Shown here in pieces: positions 1 to 8,788 of a stretch of DNA of 64,000 nt. The translations under genes were made by a program, and so were the position numbers. The notes below the pieces were generated by a model. That model made no database searches. It was not told where the DNA came from and saw nothing but the letters and a program-made list of their open reading frames with translations. Within the stretch, counting starts at the first letter, position 1. Every line of letters starts with the position of its first letter. Source of the stretch: JACCTU01 sp963700495 (GTDB lineage: Bacteria; Actinomycetota; Thermoleophilia; Gaiellales; Gaiellaceae); the NCBI GenBank assembly GCA_963700495.1, contig CAVOXT010000004.1, positions 186,001-250,000 on the forward strand, read 5' to 3'.

Positions 1-226
1 AGAACGCATCGGGCTCGGGGCCGTCGGTACTCGTAGCCCGGGGAGCTGCAGCGCCCAGTTCGGCGTGTTCAGGTAGAAGCCGTCCCAGCGGGCGCGTCCG
101 CCAGGTCTCGGCGACGGAGCCACGCTCGAGGACGACGTGCTCGCGCCCGCGCTGCGTCAGGTGGTAGCTGACGGACAGCCCGGCCTGGCCGCCTCCGATC
201 ACGATCGTCTCGAATCGCTCGGGCAT
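1..226 (-). CDS. FAD-dependent monooxygenase/oxidoreductase, N-terminal fragment, frameshifted
   Basis: This is the start of a flavin-dependent oxidoreductase running off the left edge. From the ATG at 226 the protein shows the FAD-binding Rossmann motif GGGQAG at residues 11-16, then LSVSYHLTQRG and VLERG, typical of single-component flavin monooxygenases and related NAD(P)/FAD oxidoreductases. The expected continuation (RWDGFYLNTPNWALQLPGYEY) is present but spread over several frames. Removing one extra base near 94, one near 41 and one near 31 restores it. Three shifts within 100 bases suggest poor sequence rather than decay, though a pseudogene is possible. It is transcribed away from the glycan genes and shows no clear functional link to them. 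The substrate cannot be named. Confidence 0.7.
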   Translation of the reverse strand, partial: MPERFETIVIGGGQAGLSVSYHLTQRGREHVVLERGSVAETWRTRPLGRLLPEHAELGAAAPRATSTDGPEPDAF

Positions 227-248
227 CGGGCCTGTCCAGCCTACGCCG

Positions 249-1721
249 TCAGTGAAACGCGCGCAGGTAGGCCCACGACTCGCGCAGCCCGCGCGGGCGC
301 AGGAGCGCGAGCAGCGCGGTGTACGCGGCGAGGCCGCCGACCGCGGCGACGACGTCGTTGCCGATGAGCGCGAAGAAGCCGAACGAAAGCGCCGCGATCC
401 CGCCGACCCAGATCGAGACGCGGGCGAGCGAGGTCGCGGCATCGGTGAGGGTGTGCGGCGAGAGCGCGAACAGCAGGACCGCGAGCACCCCGAGCGTCGT
501 CACGCCGAGCGCGAGCGCGAGCCCCTCGAGGCCCCATACCTCCCGCAGCAGGAGCGAGATCGGGATGTGGACGAGGACGGCGCCGATCGCGACGGGAACG
601 AGCACCCGGCTCCGCTCGAGCACGTACAGCAGCGGGAACGCGAGCGAGAAGCCGACCGCCGCGACGGTCCACGGCGCGAGCAGGACGACGAGGCGCGCGA
701 GCTCCGCGCCGACGTCCCCTGCGTAGGCGTCTCCGAGCACCGCCCCGGCGATCTGGTCGCCGACGACCGCGAAGACGCCCGCCGCCGCCGCGATCGGCGG
801 CAGGCTGAGCCACGCGCCGTGCACCACGTGCGCGACCGCCTCCTCCCCTTCGACGCGACGCCGCGTCAGCTCTGCGGTCGAGATGATCGACAGCGACGTC
901 GCGGTCGCGGCGACGAGCACCGCCGCGAAGAAGTACGCATACGAGAGCGACGTCACTGCGCCGACGCCGAGCGCGGACGCGCCGCGCAACGCGATCAGGT
1001 AGAGCACCTGCAGAGCGACCGGCACGGCCGCAGCCTCCGCGAGCAGAACGAGGCGCCGCCCGACGGCGTCGAAGCGGAGCCTGCCCCAGGTCCCGCCGAG
1101 CGCGAGCAGCGGCACGCTGAGCGCGATCGCCGCGTTCACGGCCAGGCCCCACGCGAGGGACACGAGACCGTGCTCGTCGGCGAGCACGACGAAGACGACG
1201 AGCCCGGCGACGCCGCCCGCGGAGAATCCCACCGCGGCCGCGCCGAAGCGGTTCCGGGATGCGAGAGTGGCCGCCGCGAGCGCCGCGAGCACCTGCCCGG
1301 TCGCGGCGCCCACGAGCCAGGGGAGCGCCTCCGCCGCGGGCTGCGCCGCCGCGTCCGGCAGCTTCCCGGTCAGCAGCTCGGCGAGCTGCTCGCTCAGAAG
1401 CCAGGCGAGCAGCGTTCCCGGCACGCCGACGAGCAGGATCGCCGCTGCGTACGACCCCGCCGCCGCGCCGCCGGTGCGCGTCAACTCGGGCACCGCGGTC
1501 AGCCGCAACGCCTGCGCGGCGAGTGTCAGCGTCACGTAGACGGCGTACGCGGCGAGGAACCCGTCGGTCGCCGCGTCGCGGCCGAACTTGTGCGCCAGGA
1601 TCGCCGCAGCAACGGCCGCCGACGCGCTCAGAACGAGCGCCGAGAGCCCTGTAAGGATTCCGCTAGCGAGGGCGCTCCGACGGTCGGGGGCGGTAGTCTC
1701 TCCGCTGCGGCTCGTCCGCAT
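249..1721 (-). CDS. MurJ/MVF-type polysaccharide or lipid-linked glycan flippase
   Basis: A polytopic membrane protein of about 490 residues with some 12-14 hydrophobic segments over its whole length. Small-residue-rich helices, a charged N-terminus and a helix pattern like the MurJ/MATE (MVF) superfamily suggest a flippase moving undecaprenyl-linked sugar intermediates across the membrane. The open frame reaches 1733, but that ATG would overlap the start of the divergent dehydratase at 1732. I use the next ATG at 1721, and the true start may lie further in. A second, differently built flippase sits at 24832-26110, so the locus may export two lipid-linked glycans. Whether the substrate is lipid II or an exopolysaccharide unit is not shown. 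Confidence 0.72.
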   Translation of the reverse strand: MRTSRSGETTAPDRRSALASGILTGLSALVLSASAAVAAAILAHKFGRDAATDGFLAAYAVYVTLTLAAQALRLTAVPELTRTGGAAAGSYAAAILLVGVPGTLLAWLLSEQLAELLTGKLPDAAAQPAAEALPWLVGAATGQVLAALAAATLASRNRFGAAAVGFSAGGVAGLVVFVVLADEHGLVSLAWGLAVNAAIALSVPLLALGGTWGRLRFDAVGRRLVLLAEAAAVPVALQVLYLIALRGASALGVGAVTSLSYAYFFAAVLVAATATSLSIISTAELTRRRVEGEEAVAHVVHGAWLSLPPIAAAAGVFAVVGDQIAGAVLGDAYAGDVGAELARLVVLLAPWTVAAVGFSLAFPLLYVLERSRVLVPVAIGAVLVHIPISLLLREVWGLEGLALALGVTTLGVLAVLLFALSPHTLTDAATSLARVSIWVGGIAALSFGFFALIGNDVVAAVGGLAAYTALLALLRPRGLRESWAYLRAFH

Positions 1722-1731
1722 CCTCCCGATC

Positions 1732-2881
1732 ATGGCGAACAGAAACGACTCGGTCTGGACAGAGGAGTCGCTCGCGGAGCTGCGGGACGAGTTCGGGCCC
1801 TACTACAGCGACCGCACCGTCCTCGTAACGGGCGCGGACGGCTTCATGGGCTCGCACCTGACCGAGGCGCTCTGCCACCTCGGTGCGCACGTCCACGCGT
1901 TCGTGCGCGCGACCTCGAGCGGGGCGCTCAACAACATCGGCCACATCCGCGACCAGATGAAGGTGCACTGGGCCGACCTGACCGACAAGCACTCGATCGA
2001 CCTGCTGCTGCGCCAGCTCGTGCACGCACCGGACAAGCCCTACCTCTTTCACCTCGGTGCGCAGGCGCACGTGGGCGAGTCGTGGCACAGGCCCTACGAG
2101 ACCGTGATGGCGAACATGGTCGGGACGCTCAACCTGCTCCAGTCGGTCGTCGACTGCGGCCTGGAGCTCGAGAAGTTCGACACCGCCGGCACGTCGGAGG
2201 AGTACGGGAACGTCGCGAGAGTCGGTCGCGCACCACCACGACTACGACGACGAGGGCTCGCTGATCCTGCACGAGCGCTCGCCGATCAATCCGAAGTCGA
2301 TCTACGCGACGGCGAAGGTCGCCGCGGACTTTCTGACGATGAACTACCACGACGCGTACGGAGTTCCGGGCGTCGTCACCCGCATGTTCAACAACTACGG
2401 CCCGCGCCAGAACCCGCGCTACGTGACGGGCACGATCATCACGCAGGCGCTCGAGCGCGAGCACATCGAGCTCGGCGCGCTCGAGCCGCTGCGCGACTTC
2501 TGCTTCTGCACCGACGGCGTGCGCGGCCATCTGATGGTCGCCGCGCGAGGGATTCCCGGCGAGCTGTACGTCTACGGCCAGGGCAAGAACATCTCGATGG
2601 CCGACTGGGCCGACATGATCCTCCGGATCGGCGAGGAGGACGGACACTGGAGCGGACGCTCGATCGTCACGAACCAGGAGCGCTTCCGCCCGGGCACGAC
2701 GGACGTGATGGCGCTGCGTGTCGGCTACGAGAAGCTGAACCTCGAGACCGGGTGGGAGCCGCAGGTCTCGTGGGAAGAGGGAGTCCGCAAGACGATCCAG
2801 TGGTACGCGGAGAACCGCGAGCGCTGGATCGGGCGCGTCGACTGGCTCCCCTACACCGCGCCCACCGTCAAGACGGCATGA
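1732..2881 (+). CDS. NAD-dependent sugar-nucleotide dehydratase, probable GDP-mannose 4,6-dehydratase (one frameshift)
   Basis: An extended short-chain dehydrogenase/reductase of 382 residues once one extra base near 2217 is removed; the span is 3n+1 bases. The Rossmann motif GADGFMG lies at residues 34-40, the active-site Thr-Ser-Glu-Glu-Tyr region near 154, and the catalytic YxxxK (YATAK) near 191-195. FNNYGPRQ and a C-terminal dehydratase tail follow. Its stop overlaps the start of a clear GDP-fucose synthase by ATGA, so the natural role is the 4,6-dehydration of GDP-mannose in GDP-fucose synthesis. The sequence is not a textbook Gmd, so another NDP-hexose dehydratase or epimerase is possible. 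The break separates TSEEYGN from the HHHDYDDEG segment. Confidence 0.75.
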
Positions 2882-3813
2882 AAACACGCTTGGTCACCGG
2901 GGGCAGCGGCTTCCTGGGGGCGCACGTGGTCGAGCGGCTCCAGGAGGAGGGAATCGAGCCGGTCGTCGCGCGCAGGCGCGACTACGACCTGACGCGCTGG
3001 GACGACACGGAGCGCCTCTTCGACGACACGAAGCCCGAGCTCGTGCTGCACCTCGCCGCTGAGGTCGGCGGCATCGGAGCGAATCGCGCGAACCCCGGGC
3101 GCTACTGGTACGCGAACCTGATGATGGGCGTGCACGTGCTCGAGCAGTCGCGTCTGCACGGCGTCGACAAGGTGCTCGTGCTGGGCACCGTGTGCTCCTA
3201 TCCGAAGTTCGCGCCGGTTCCGTTCTCCGAGGACGACCTCTGGAACGGCTACCCGGAGGAGACGAATGCGCCGTACGGCGTCGCGAAGAAGACGCTCCTC
3301 GTCGGTGCGCAGACGTACCGCGAGCAGTACGGACTGCACGCGACGTACCTGCTGCCGGTGAACCTCTACGGACCGCGCGACAACTTCGACCTCGAGACGT
3401 CGCACGTCATCCCCGCGCTGATCCGGAAGATGCTCGAAGCGCAGGCAGGCGGCGAGACCGAGGTCGTCCTCTGGGGCGACGGAACGCCCACCCGCGAGTT
3501 CCTCTACGTCGAGGACTGCGCCGAGGCGATCGTCCTCGCCGCGCTTCGCTACGACGGCCCGGCACCCGTCAACCTCGGCACCGGCGAGGAGATCGCGATT
3601 CGGGATCTCGCCGAGCTGATCGGCGAGGCGACAGGGTTCGAGGGCGAGATCGTCTGGGACACCTCGAAGCCGAACGGACAACCGCGGCGGAAGCTCGACA
3701 CGTCGCGCGCAAAGGAGCTGTTCGGGTTCGAGGCGCGCACGCCCTTCCGCGAGGGCATCGCGCGCACCGTCGCGTGGTACCGCGAGCACGCGCCGGCGTA
3801 TGCGCGTCGCTGA
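2878..3813 (+). CDS. fcl: GDP-L-fucose synthase (GDP-4-keto-6-deoxymannose epimerase/reductase)
   Basis: A 311-residue short-chain dehydrogenase with strong family signatures. The NADP-binding GGSGFLG is at 8-14, HLAAEVGGIGANR near 60, and GTVCSYPKFAPVPFSEDDLW follows at 103. Catalytic Ser107, Tyr133 and Lys137 line up with the known Ser-Tyr-Lys triad of bacterial Fcl. WDTSKPNGQPRRKLD near the C-terminus is another family hallmark. The enzyme converts GDP-4-keto-6-deoxymannose to GDP-fucose (or the related 6-deoxyhexose) in the cytoplasm. It is translationally coupled to the preceding dehydratase through ATGA and overlaps the next membrane transferase by 14 bases if that gene starts at 3800. 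Confidence 0.9.
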   Translation: MKTRLVTGGSGFLGAHVVERLQEEGIEPVVARRRDYDLTRWDDTERLFDDTKPELVLHLAAEVGGIGANRANPGRYWYANLMMGVHVLEQSRLHGVDKVLVLGTVCSYPKFAPVPFSEDDLWNGYPEETNAPYGVAKKTLLVGAQTYREQYGLHATYLLPVNLYGPRDNFDLETSHVIPALIRKMLEAQAGGETEVVLWGDGTPTREFLYVEDCAEAIVLAALRYDGPAPVNLGTGEEIAIRDLAELIGEATGFEGEIVWDTSKPNGQPRRKLDTSRAKELFGFEARTPFREGIARTVAWYREHAPAYARR

Positions 3814-5572
3814 GCGCCTGCGCCGACCGCGCATGCGGGACGCCGACGGCGGAGAACGGAAGCAGGACGGGGCCGCACCTGGCGGGCACGCGAGCGAGGG
3901 ACCGGCGGTCCCATGGTTCCGCCGCGAGCCGGGGGCCGTCCTGTTGCCGCTGGTCGTCGCGCAGTGGCTCGCGATCGGAATCTTCGCGCTGCTCGTCCAG
4001 CGAAACGGCTGGCTCTTCTACCAGGGCGGAGACGAGACGTGGTTCTACACGAGCGGCTGGATCCTCGCCCACGGCGCGGTGCCGGAGACTCTCGTGGGCT
4101 ACGCGTGGGCGATGCTGCAGGCGCCCGTCGCTGCACTGGCGGGGCCGAACCTCCTCGCCGGGCTGCCGGCGATCGTGCTCTTCCAGTTCCTCGTACTCGT
4201 CCCGCTCGGCGTGCTGCTGGTGTACGGGATCGCCGCCCGCATCGGTGGCCGCCTGGTCGGCTACGGCGCCGCCGGGCTCTGGATCGTGCTCCCGTATCTC
4301 GCCGAGCCTCTGTTCGTCGATCGCTACCACGAGCGCTACGTCGAGCAGGTGCTGCCGCAGGTCCTGGGTCTCACCGCTCTCGGCGACTTCCCGTCGATGA
4401 TCGCGGTGCTCGCGTCGGCGTTCTTCCTCGTGCGCGTGCTCGACTCGCCCGCTGCTGCGGACGCCGTGGCCTGCGGCCTCTGTGCGGGCATCGCGATCGG
4501 GATCAAGCCTGCGAACGGGCTCTTCCTGCTCGCGCCCGTCGCGGCGCTCACGGTCAGACGCCGGTGGCGGGAGCTCGCCGGGTTCGGTGTCGCGCTGCTC
4601 CCCGCGCTGATCACCCTCGCGCTCTGGAAGCAGAAGGGCAGCGGCATCACACTCCTCGCACACGAGTCGATCCGGCTCGCAGCGGGCGCCGGTGCGAACG
4701 ACTACGGCCCGCCGACGTTCATCGAGCGCGTCCGGGACTACGTTCCGCTCGATGCGGACCAGCTGAACCAGCAGTTCCTCGGCTTCCGCGAGTACTTCTG
4801 GAGCGCGCGGCTCCTCGAGTTCGGGGCCGTCGCAGGCGCGATCGCGGCGGTCAGAAGGTCGGTTGCGCACGCCGTCTTCCTGGCCTGCTGGCTCGGAGCC
4901 TTCTTCGTCGTCAAGGGCTCCTCGCCGTCGGTCAATGTCGAGACCGGAAGCTTCTGGCGGCTGTTGATGCCGGCGTTCCCCGCGTACTTCCTGCTGCTCG
5001 CGTCGATCCCGCTCCTCCTCCCCGTGGTCGGAGGACAGCTCCGCGAGCGCTCCCCGGTCGCGCACAAGCCGCTTGCGTGGCGGCGGCCCGGAGTGCTTGC
5101 GCCGGTGGCGGTGGTGTTCGCGCTGCCGCTCCTCCTCCTCGCCGTCCTGCCGCCCGCCGAGGACCCCCGCGCCGCGAAGGTGCCCCTACGGAGCCTCTAC
5201 CTCCCTCTGGACGAGAGCTTCCGCGCAACCGTGAGGCCGGTGGAAGGCGGCGTTCAGTTGGAATGGCCGCTCTACACCGGATCACACGCCGACACGTTCT
5301 ACGTGGTCTATCGCTCACCGCTCGAGTACACGTTCGAGGCCACGGGTCAACGTGTGCGGGAGGGCTTGATGTGCACCAATCCCGCGACCGGCGCGACGAA
5401 ATGCTCGCTCGAGATGGATGAGATCGGTCGCGGACGTAACCCCGAGTTCTTCGACCGCGTGCCGCCGGGGACGTGGACGTACAGGATCGCGGTCTCGGCG
5501 AACTGGCTCGACGACCCGGAGGGGGGCGATGCCTTCGTCGTGAGCGCGCCGCTCAACGTCAATGTCGGCTAG
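3800..5572 (+). CDS. GT-C-type membrane glycosyltransferase with C-terminal extracytoplasmic beta domain
   Basis: A protein of about 590 residues, with a charged cytoplasmic N-terminus, roughly ten to twelve hydrophobic segments between residues 45 and 450, and a soluble C-terminal region of about 140 residues. The first external loop carries QGGDETWFYTSGW, where the acidic residues resemble the catalytic loop of GT-C enzymes that use polyprenyl-phosphate sugars. The C-terminal part (VQLEWPLYTG, DTFYVVYRS, GTWTYRIAVSANW) looks like a fibronectin-III or Ig-like fold outside the membrane; that is inference from strand-like pattern only. The start at 3800 overlaps fcl; ATG at 3833 is an alternative and neither has a clear ribosome site. 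Donor and acceptor are unknown. Confidence 0.65.
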   Translation: MRVAERLRRPRMRDADGGERKQDGAAPGGHASEGPAVPWFRREPGAVLLPLVVAQWLAIGIFALLVQRNGWLFYQGGDETWFYTSGWILAHGAVPETLVGYAWAMLQAPVAALAGPNLLAGLPAIVLFQFLVLVPLGVLLVYGIAARIGGRLVGYGAAGLWIVLPYLAEPLFVDRYHERYVEQVLPQVLGLTALGDFPSMIAVLASAFFLVRVLDSPAAADAVACGLCAGIAIGIKPANGLFLLAPVAALTVRRRWRELAGFGVALLPALITLALWKQKGSGITLLAHESIRLAAGAGANDYGPPTFIERVRDYVPLDADQLNQQFLGFREYFWSARLLEFGAVAGAIAAVRRSVAHAVFLACWLGAFFVVKGSSPSVNVETGSFWRLLMPAFPAYFLLLASIPLLLPVVGGQLRERSPVAHKPLAWRRPGVLAPVAVVFALPLLLLAVLPPAEDPRAAKVPLRSLYLPLDESFRATVRPVEGGVQLEWPLYTGSHADTFYVVYRSPLEYTFEATGQRVREGLMCTNPATGATKCSLEMDEIGRGRNPEFFDRVPPGTWTYRIAVSANWLDDPEGGDAFVVSAPLNVNVG

Positions 5573-5912
5573 GAGGGCGTTCGCCGGCACCGCCGTCGCG
5601 GTGATCGCACTCGCGGCTGTCCCCTGGAGCGACGGGCCGCTGCGACGGCTGGCAGGCGGTGAGGGCGACGGGCGGGATCCGCAGTTCGACGTCGCAATCG
5701 ATCCGCACACGCTGCGGCAGCTCGCCCGCGACCTGCCCGAAGACTCCAGCTACGCAACCCTCGCCCCTGACGAGAGCCCACTCGTGCAAGGCAACCTGAA
5801 GGCGGCGGCACAGCTCTACCTCGCGCGGCAGCTCGCGGTGCAGGACGCAACGCGCGCCGACGTCGTGCTCGGCTACCGCTTGGGACGCGTCATCCAGATC
5901 GCGCCACGATGA
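5562..5912 (+). CDS. Small membrane-anchored protein, partner of the following GT-C protein
   Basis: A 116-residue protein with one N-terminal hydrophobic helix (about residues 6-22) and a soluble remainder predicted to face outward. It has no family name I recognise. Its core (DSSYATLAPDE, LYLARQLAVQ, ADVVLGYR) parallels the 145-residue protein at 30210-30647 (DTVYVLARPG, FYLLPAIVV, ASVVVGVGR). Both genes sit directly upstream of, and overlap by four bases, homologous polytopic membrane proteins. The domain resembles the detached extracytoplasmic tail found at the end of many GT39-type transferases. It begins 11 bases before the previous stop and ends in ATGA with the next start, so all three genes are probably coupled. 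Confidence 0.6.
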   Translation: MSARRAFAGTAVAVIALAAVPWSDGPLRRLAGGEGDGRDPQFDVAIDPHTLRQLARDLPEDSSYATLAPDESPLVQGNLKAAAQLYLARQLAVQDATRADVVLGYRLGRVIQIAPR

Positions 5913-7232
5913 TCGCCGGGGTCTTGGCGGCGAATCTGCTCTTCGTCGCCGTGGGCTATGCGTTCCTCTGGCGCGGGCTCAGTGGGCGAACCTGGGAGGT
6001 GCGTCTCTCGTGGGCCGGCGTCGCGCTTCTCCTCGGCGCGGGTTCGCTCTGCACGCTGGTCTTCTTCGCCGTCATCGCGGGCCTCCACGCGACGCTGCCG
6101 GTCGCGATCGCAGGCGCAGCGCTGCTCTCCGCAACCGGGCTGCTGCTCCGCTTCGAGTTGCCCGAGCGCCGCGCGATCCGAATGGGAAGCCTCCCCGCAG
6201 CGCTGTTCGGTCTCGTCTCCGCCGTCTGCCTGCTCGGGATCGTCGGCGGGTTTCGCTCCTCACCCTGGCTCGACGACGCGTGGGGAATCTGGCTGCCGAA
6301 GGGGCTCGCGCTGTGGCACCACGGCCTCGACGCGCGCCTGTTCGTTCCGGGCGGGGAACATGTCGCGTTCGGCGTGCCCGACTACCCGCTCTGGTGGTCG
6401 ATCGTGACGAGTCTCGACGTCCAGGCGGCCGGCGCGCTCGACGTGCGAGTGATGCCCGCGCAGCTGGCGTTGCTCACCGCGGCGTTCGTCGCAGCGGTCG
6501 CGCGGCTCCTCTGGGGACGGGTGCGACCGACGTTCCTCGCGGGCGGATTGGTGCTGCTCGCCCTCTCTCCCGAGCTCTGGCGGCACGTCCAGGGCGGGGT
6601 CGCCGATCTCGCACTCGCGATCTACGTCGCGCTGTTCGCACTGGCGCATCGCCGGCTGGGGACTCGAGGGTGGGAAGTGGTGGCTGCTCGTCGCCGCGGT
6701 GGCCGGGGCGACGGCCGTTCAGATCAAGACGGAAGGTCTCGCCGAGGTGCTCATCGTCGGCGTCGTCGCCGTTGCCTTCGTCCCGCGCGTGCGGCGGGCG
6801 GGGGCCGCCGGCGCGACCGGGATCGCGGCCGCGGCGGCGCTTCCGTGGGCGCTGTGGCAGATCGTGCACGACGTACCGAGCAGGTCCCCCCTCGGCGACT
6901 GGGTCGATCCCGCTTATCTGGCGGAACGGTCGGAGCGACTCGGGCCTGCGCTCGAAGACCTGACGTCGGCGTTGCTCAGCCCACGTGCGTGGCTGCTCCT
7001 CGTGCCGCTCGCCTTTTCCCTGGCGGTACTCGGCTTCGTGCGGGATCGGCGCCGCGCGTGGCTCGCACCTGCGGCCGGCCTCCTCCTCGGCTTCGTCTTC
7101 CTCGTGTGGGCGTACTGGGCGAACCCCGACCCGATCGGCTTCCTCCTCGCGACCTCGGCGTACCGCACCGTCGATCCGCTCGTGCTGACTGCCGCCGTCT
7201 TCGTGCCGGTCCTCGCAGATCGCCTGCTGTGA
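5909..7232 (+). CDS. Polytopic GT-C-like membrane protein (one frameshift), module A
   Basis: A membrane protein of about 440 residues after removing one extra base near 6665, where WWLLVAAVAG must join ALAHRRLG; the span is 3n+1 bases. It matches in length and order the 446-residue protein at 30644-31984: hydrophobic N-terminus, WLDDAWGIWLPKG loop (ALLEWDGWAIWGTKA-like in the other), DYPLWW, then IKTEGL against TKSEGL. The acidic residues in the first large loop resemble the metal/donor-binding loop of GT-C enzymes; this is inference. The start ATG overlaps the preceding TGA, and its own TGA overlaps the GTG of the next gene. Family members of this type are usually annotated only as hypothetical membrane proteins. 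Confidence 0.65.
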
Positions 7233-8446
7233 CGAGCCGCGCCGGGATCGCGGCGGGCGTGCTCTCGTTCGCGCTGCTCTGCATCGCGCTCATCGCCGTC
7301 TGGTCTGCGCCCGAGGCGGCCCACTCGCCGATCCGCCCCGGAGGTGCATGGCACTGGGTCTTCGTCGCGGCTTTGATCGGCTGCTTCCTCGCGTTTCTCG
7401 CGGGCCTCTGGGCGTTACGGCGTAGCGCCGCGTCGCTCGCGGTCGTGATCGCGATCGCCGCGGCGATCCAGCTCGCGCCGCTTGCCTCGCCGCTCCTGCT
7501 GTCAACCGACGCCTACGGCTACTGGGAGTACGGCTGGATCGGCGGAGTCGCCGGGGCAAACCCCTACGAGCACCCGCCGCGCGAGTTCCTGGACAACCCC
7601 GCCCACGTCTACCACGGCGACGCCTGGAACAACTACATCCCCCTGTACGGCCCGCTCTTCCTCGCGACGACAGAAGGACAGGCCCGGCTGATCCAGTCCC
7701 GTGCCGCCGTCGTGCGCACCTACAAGGTGCTCGGAGCGGTCGCGATGCTCGCGATTATCGCGCTGACCGCGGTCTGTGCCAGGCGCAAGGCGTACGCCGT
7801 CGCGTTCGTCGGCTGGAACCCCCTGCTCGCGCTCCACTTCGCGGGCGGTGGACACAACGACGCCTGGATGATGGCGCTCTTCCTCGCCGCGCTCGCGCTC
7901 TGGCGACGCGGAAACCGCGACGCCGCCGGCGCGTTCTGGGTCTTCGCCGTCGCGATCAAGTGGGTACCGCTCCTGTGGCTGCCGCTGGACGCGCTTGCGA
8001 ACAGGGTGAGGCTCCGAACGCTGCCGGTGCTGGGCGCCGCCGCCGGCTTCGCAGCGGTGGCGGTGCTCGCGACGTGGCGCTTCGGGACGTCGTGGCTGCC
8101 GGCGCTCACTCCGATCCGCGGCCAGATCGGCCTCACGAGCTCCACGAGCGTGCCGTTCCACGTCGCCACGATCTTCGACCTGCCGGAGGTCTGGGTCGGC
8201 CGCGGGTTCCTCGCGCTCTTCGCCGTCGCCTACTGCTGGCTCCTCGTCGAAGCCTGGCGAGGCCGCTCGCGGCGTGCGCTCGCCGCGGCGCTGCTGCTGT
8301 GCGCCGTGGCTTGGCTGGGGCCGTGGTACGCGATCTGGTGCCTCCCGCTCGCCGCGATCGACGAGGACGGCGCTGCGGAGGCTCTCGGACTCGGCCTCAG
8401 CGCGTTCCTGCTACGGGATGTGTTGCCTACCCCCTGGATCTTCTAG
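7229..8446 (+). CDS. Polyprenol-phosphate-mannose-type GT-C mannosyltransferase (GT87/DUF2029-like)
   Basis: A 405-residue membrane protein starting with GTG inside GTGA, overlapping the previous stop. After about three hydrophobic segments the first external loop contains STDAYGYWEYG (Asp94), followed by NPYEHPPREF, NNYIPLYGPLF and, further on, GGHNDAWMMALF. These match the mycobacterial MptA/MptB and GT87-like alpha-mannosyltransferases, in which an acidic residue early in the first loop is needed for transfer from polyprenyl-phosphate mannose. About ten to twelve helices are visible. The product is probably an external mannose or similar sugar addition. The 3' end overlaps the convergent DUF2304 gene by 36 bases. 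Confidence 0.75.
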   Translation: MTSRAGIAAGVLSFALLCIALIAVWSAPEAAHSPIRPGGAWHWVFVAALIGCFLAFLAGLWALRRSAASLAVVIAIAAAIQLAPLASPLLLSTDAYGYWEYGWIGGVAGANPYEHPPREFLDNPAHVYHGDAWNNYIPLYGPLFLATTEGQARLIQSRAAVVRTYKVLGAVAMLAIIALTAVCARRKAYAVAFVGWNPLLALHFAGGGHNDAWMMALFLAALALWRRGNRDAAGAFWVFAVAIKWVPLLWLPLDALANRVRLRTLPVLGAAAGFAAVAVLATWRFGTSWLPALTPIRGQIGLTSSTSVPFHVATIFDLPEVWVGRGFLALFAVAYCWLLVEAWRGRSRRALAAALLLCAVAWLGPWYAIWCLPLAAIDEDGAAEALGLGLSAFLLRDVLPTPWIF

Positions 8447-8788
8447 TCGACGGAATCGTTCCTCCAGCAGCGCGAGCCGCTGCGCGAGGATCGTGCTCTG
8501 GTCGGACAGAGACGAGATCACGGTCGAGTAGTGCAGCAGCACGAGGAGGATGAAGAGGATCCCGACCGCGAAGAGGATCGCCGGCGGGTAGCCGCTGATC
8601 CCGAACCAGCCCGCGATCGTGTTCAGCCCGCCGCGCCAGAGCGAGAGCACGAGCAGCACCACTCCGGTGAGCAGCCACAGCAGCGCGTACCGCTCCCGGA
8701 GACGGCGCGAGCGGATCAGCTCGAAGACGACGAGGATGAGCAGCAGCGACGCGATCGCCGCGGCGACGGAGACGCGTAGGGGTGTCAC
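8411..8788 (-). CDS. DUF2304 family small membrane protein
   Basis: A 125-residue protein with three predicted helices (about residues 7-22, 36-53, 65-88) and a charged coiled tail (LAQRLALLEERFRRLED). ERYALLWLLTGVV is the hallmark of DUF2304 proteins, which are commonly found beside GT2 transferases that make polyprenyl-phosphate sugars. Here its GTG start overlaps the stop of just such a GT2 (8785-9543), supporting a helper or membrane-anchoring role. The biochemical activity is unknown. The gene end overlaps the opposite-strand mannosyltransferase by 36 bases. Confidence 0.8.
   Translation of the reverse strand: MTPLRVSVAAAIASLLLILVVFELIRSRRLRERYALLWLLTGVVLLVLSLWRGGLNTIAGWFGISGYPPAILFAVGILFILLVLLHYSTVISSLSDQSTILAQRLALLEERFRRLEDPGGRQHIP

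Noticed and set aside
252..2264. A 670-codon plus-strand open frame opposite the flippase and running into the dehydratase
   Set aside because: Its product is Arg/Glu/Asp-rich with no domain, the usual antisense shadow of a GC-rich gene; the real genes in the other frames show clear family motifs.
2200..2340. Programmed ribosomal frameshift in the dehydratase gene
   Set aside because: No slippery heptamer or downstream pseudoknot is evident and the family needs no second product; similar breaks occur in unrelated genes here.
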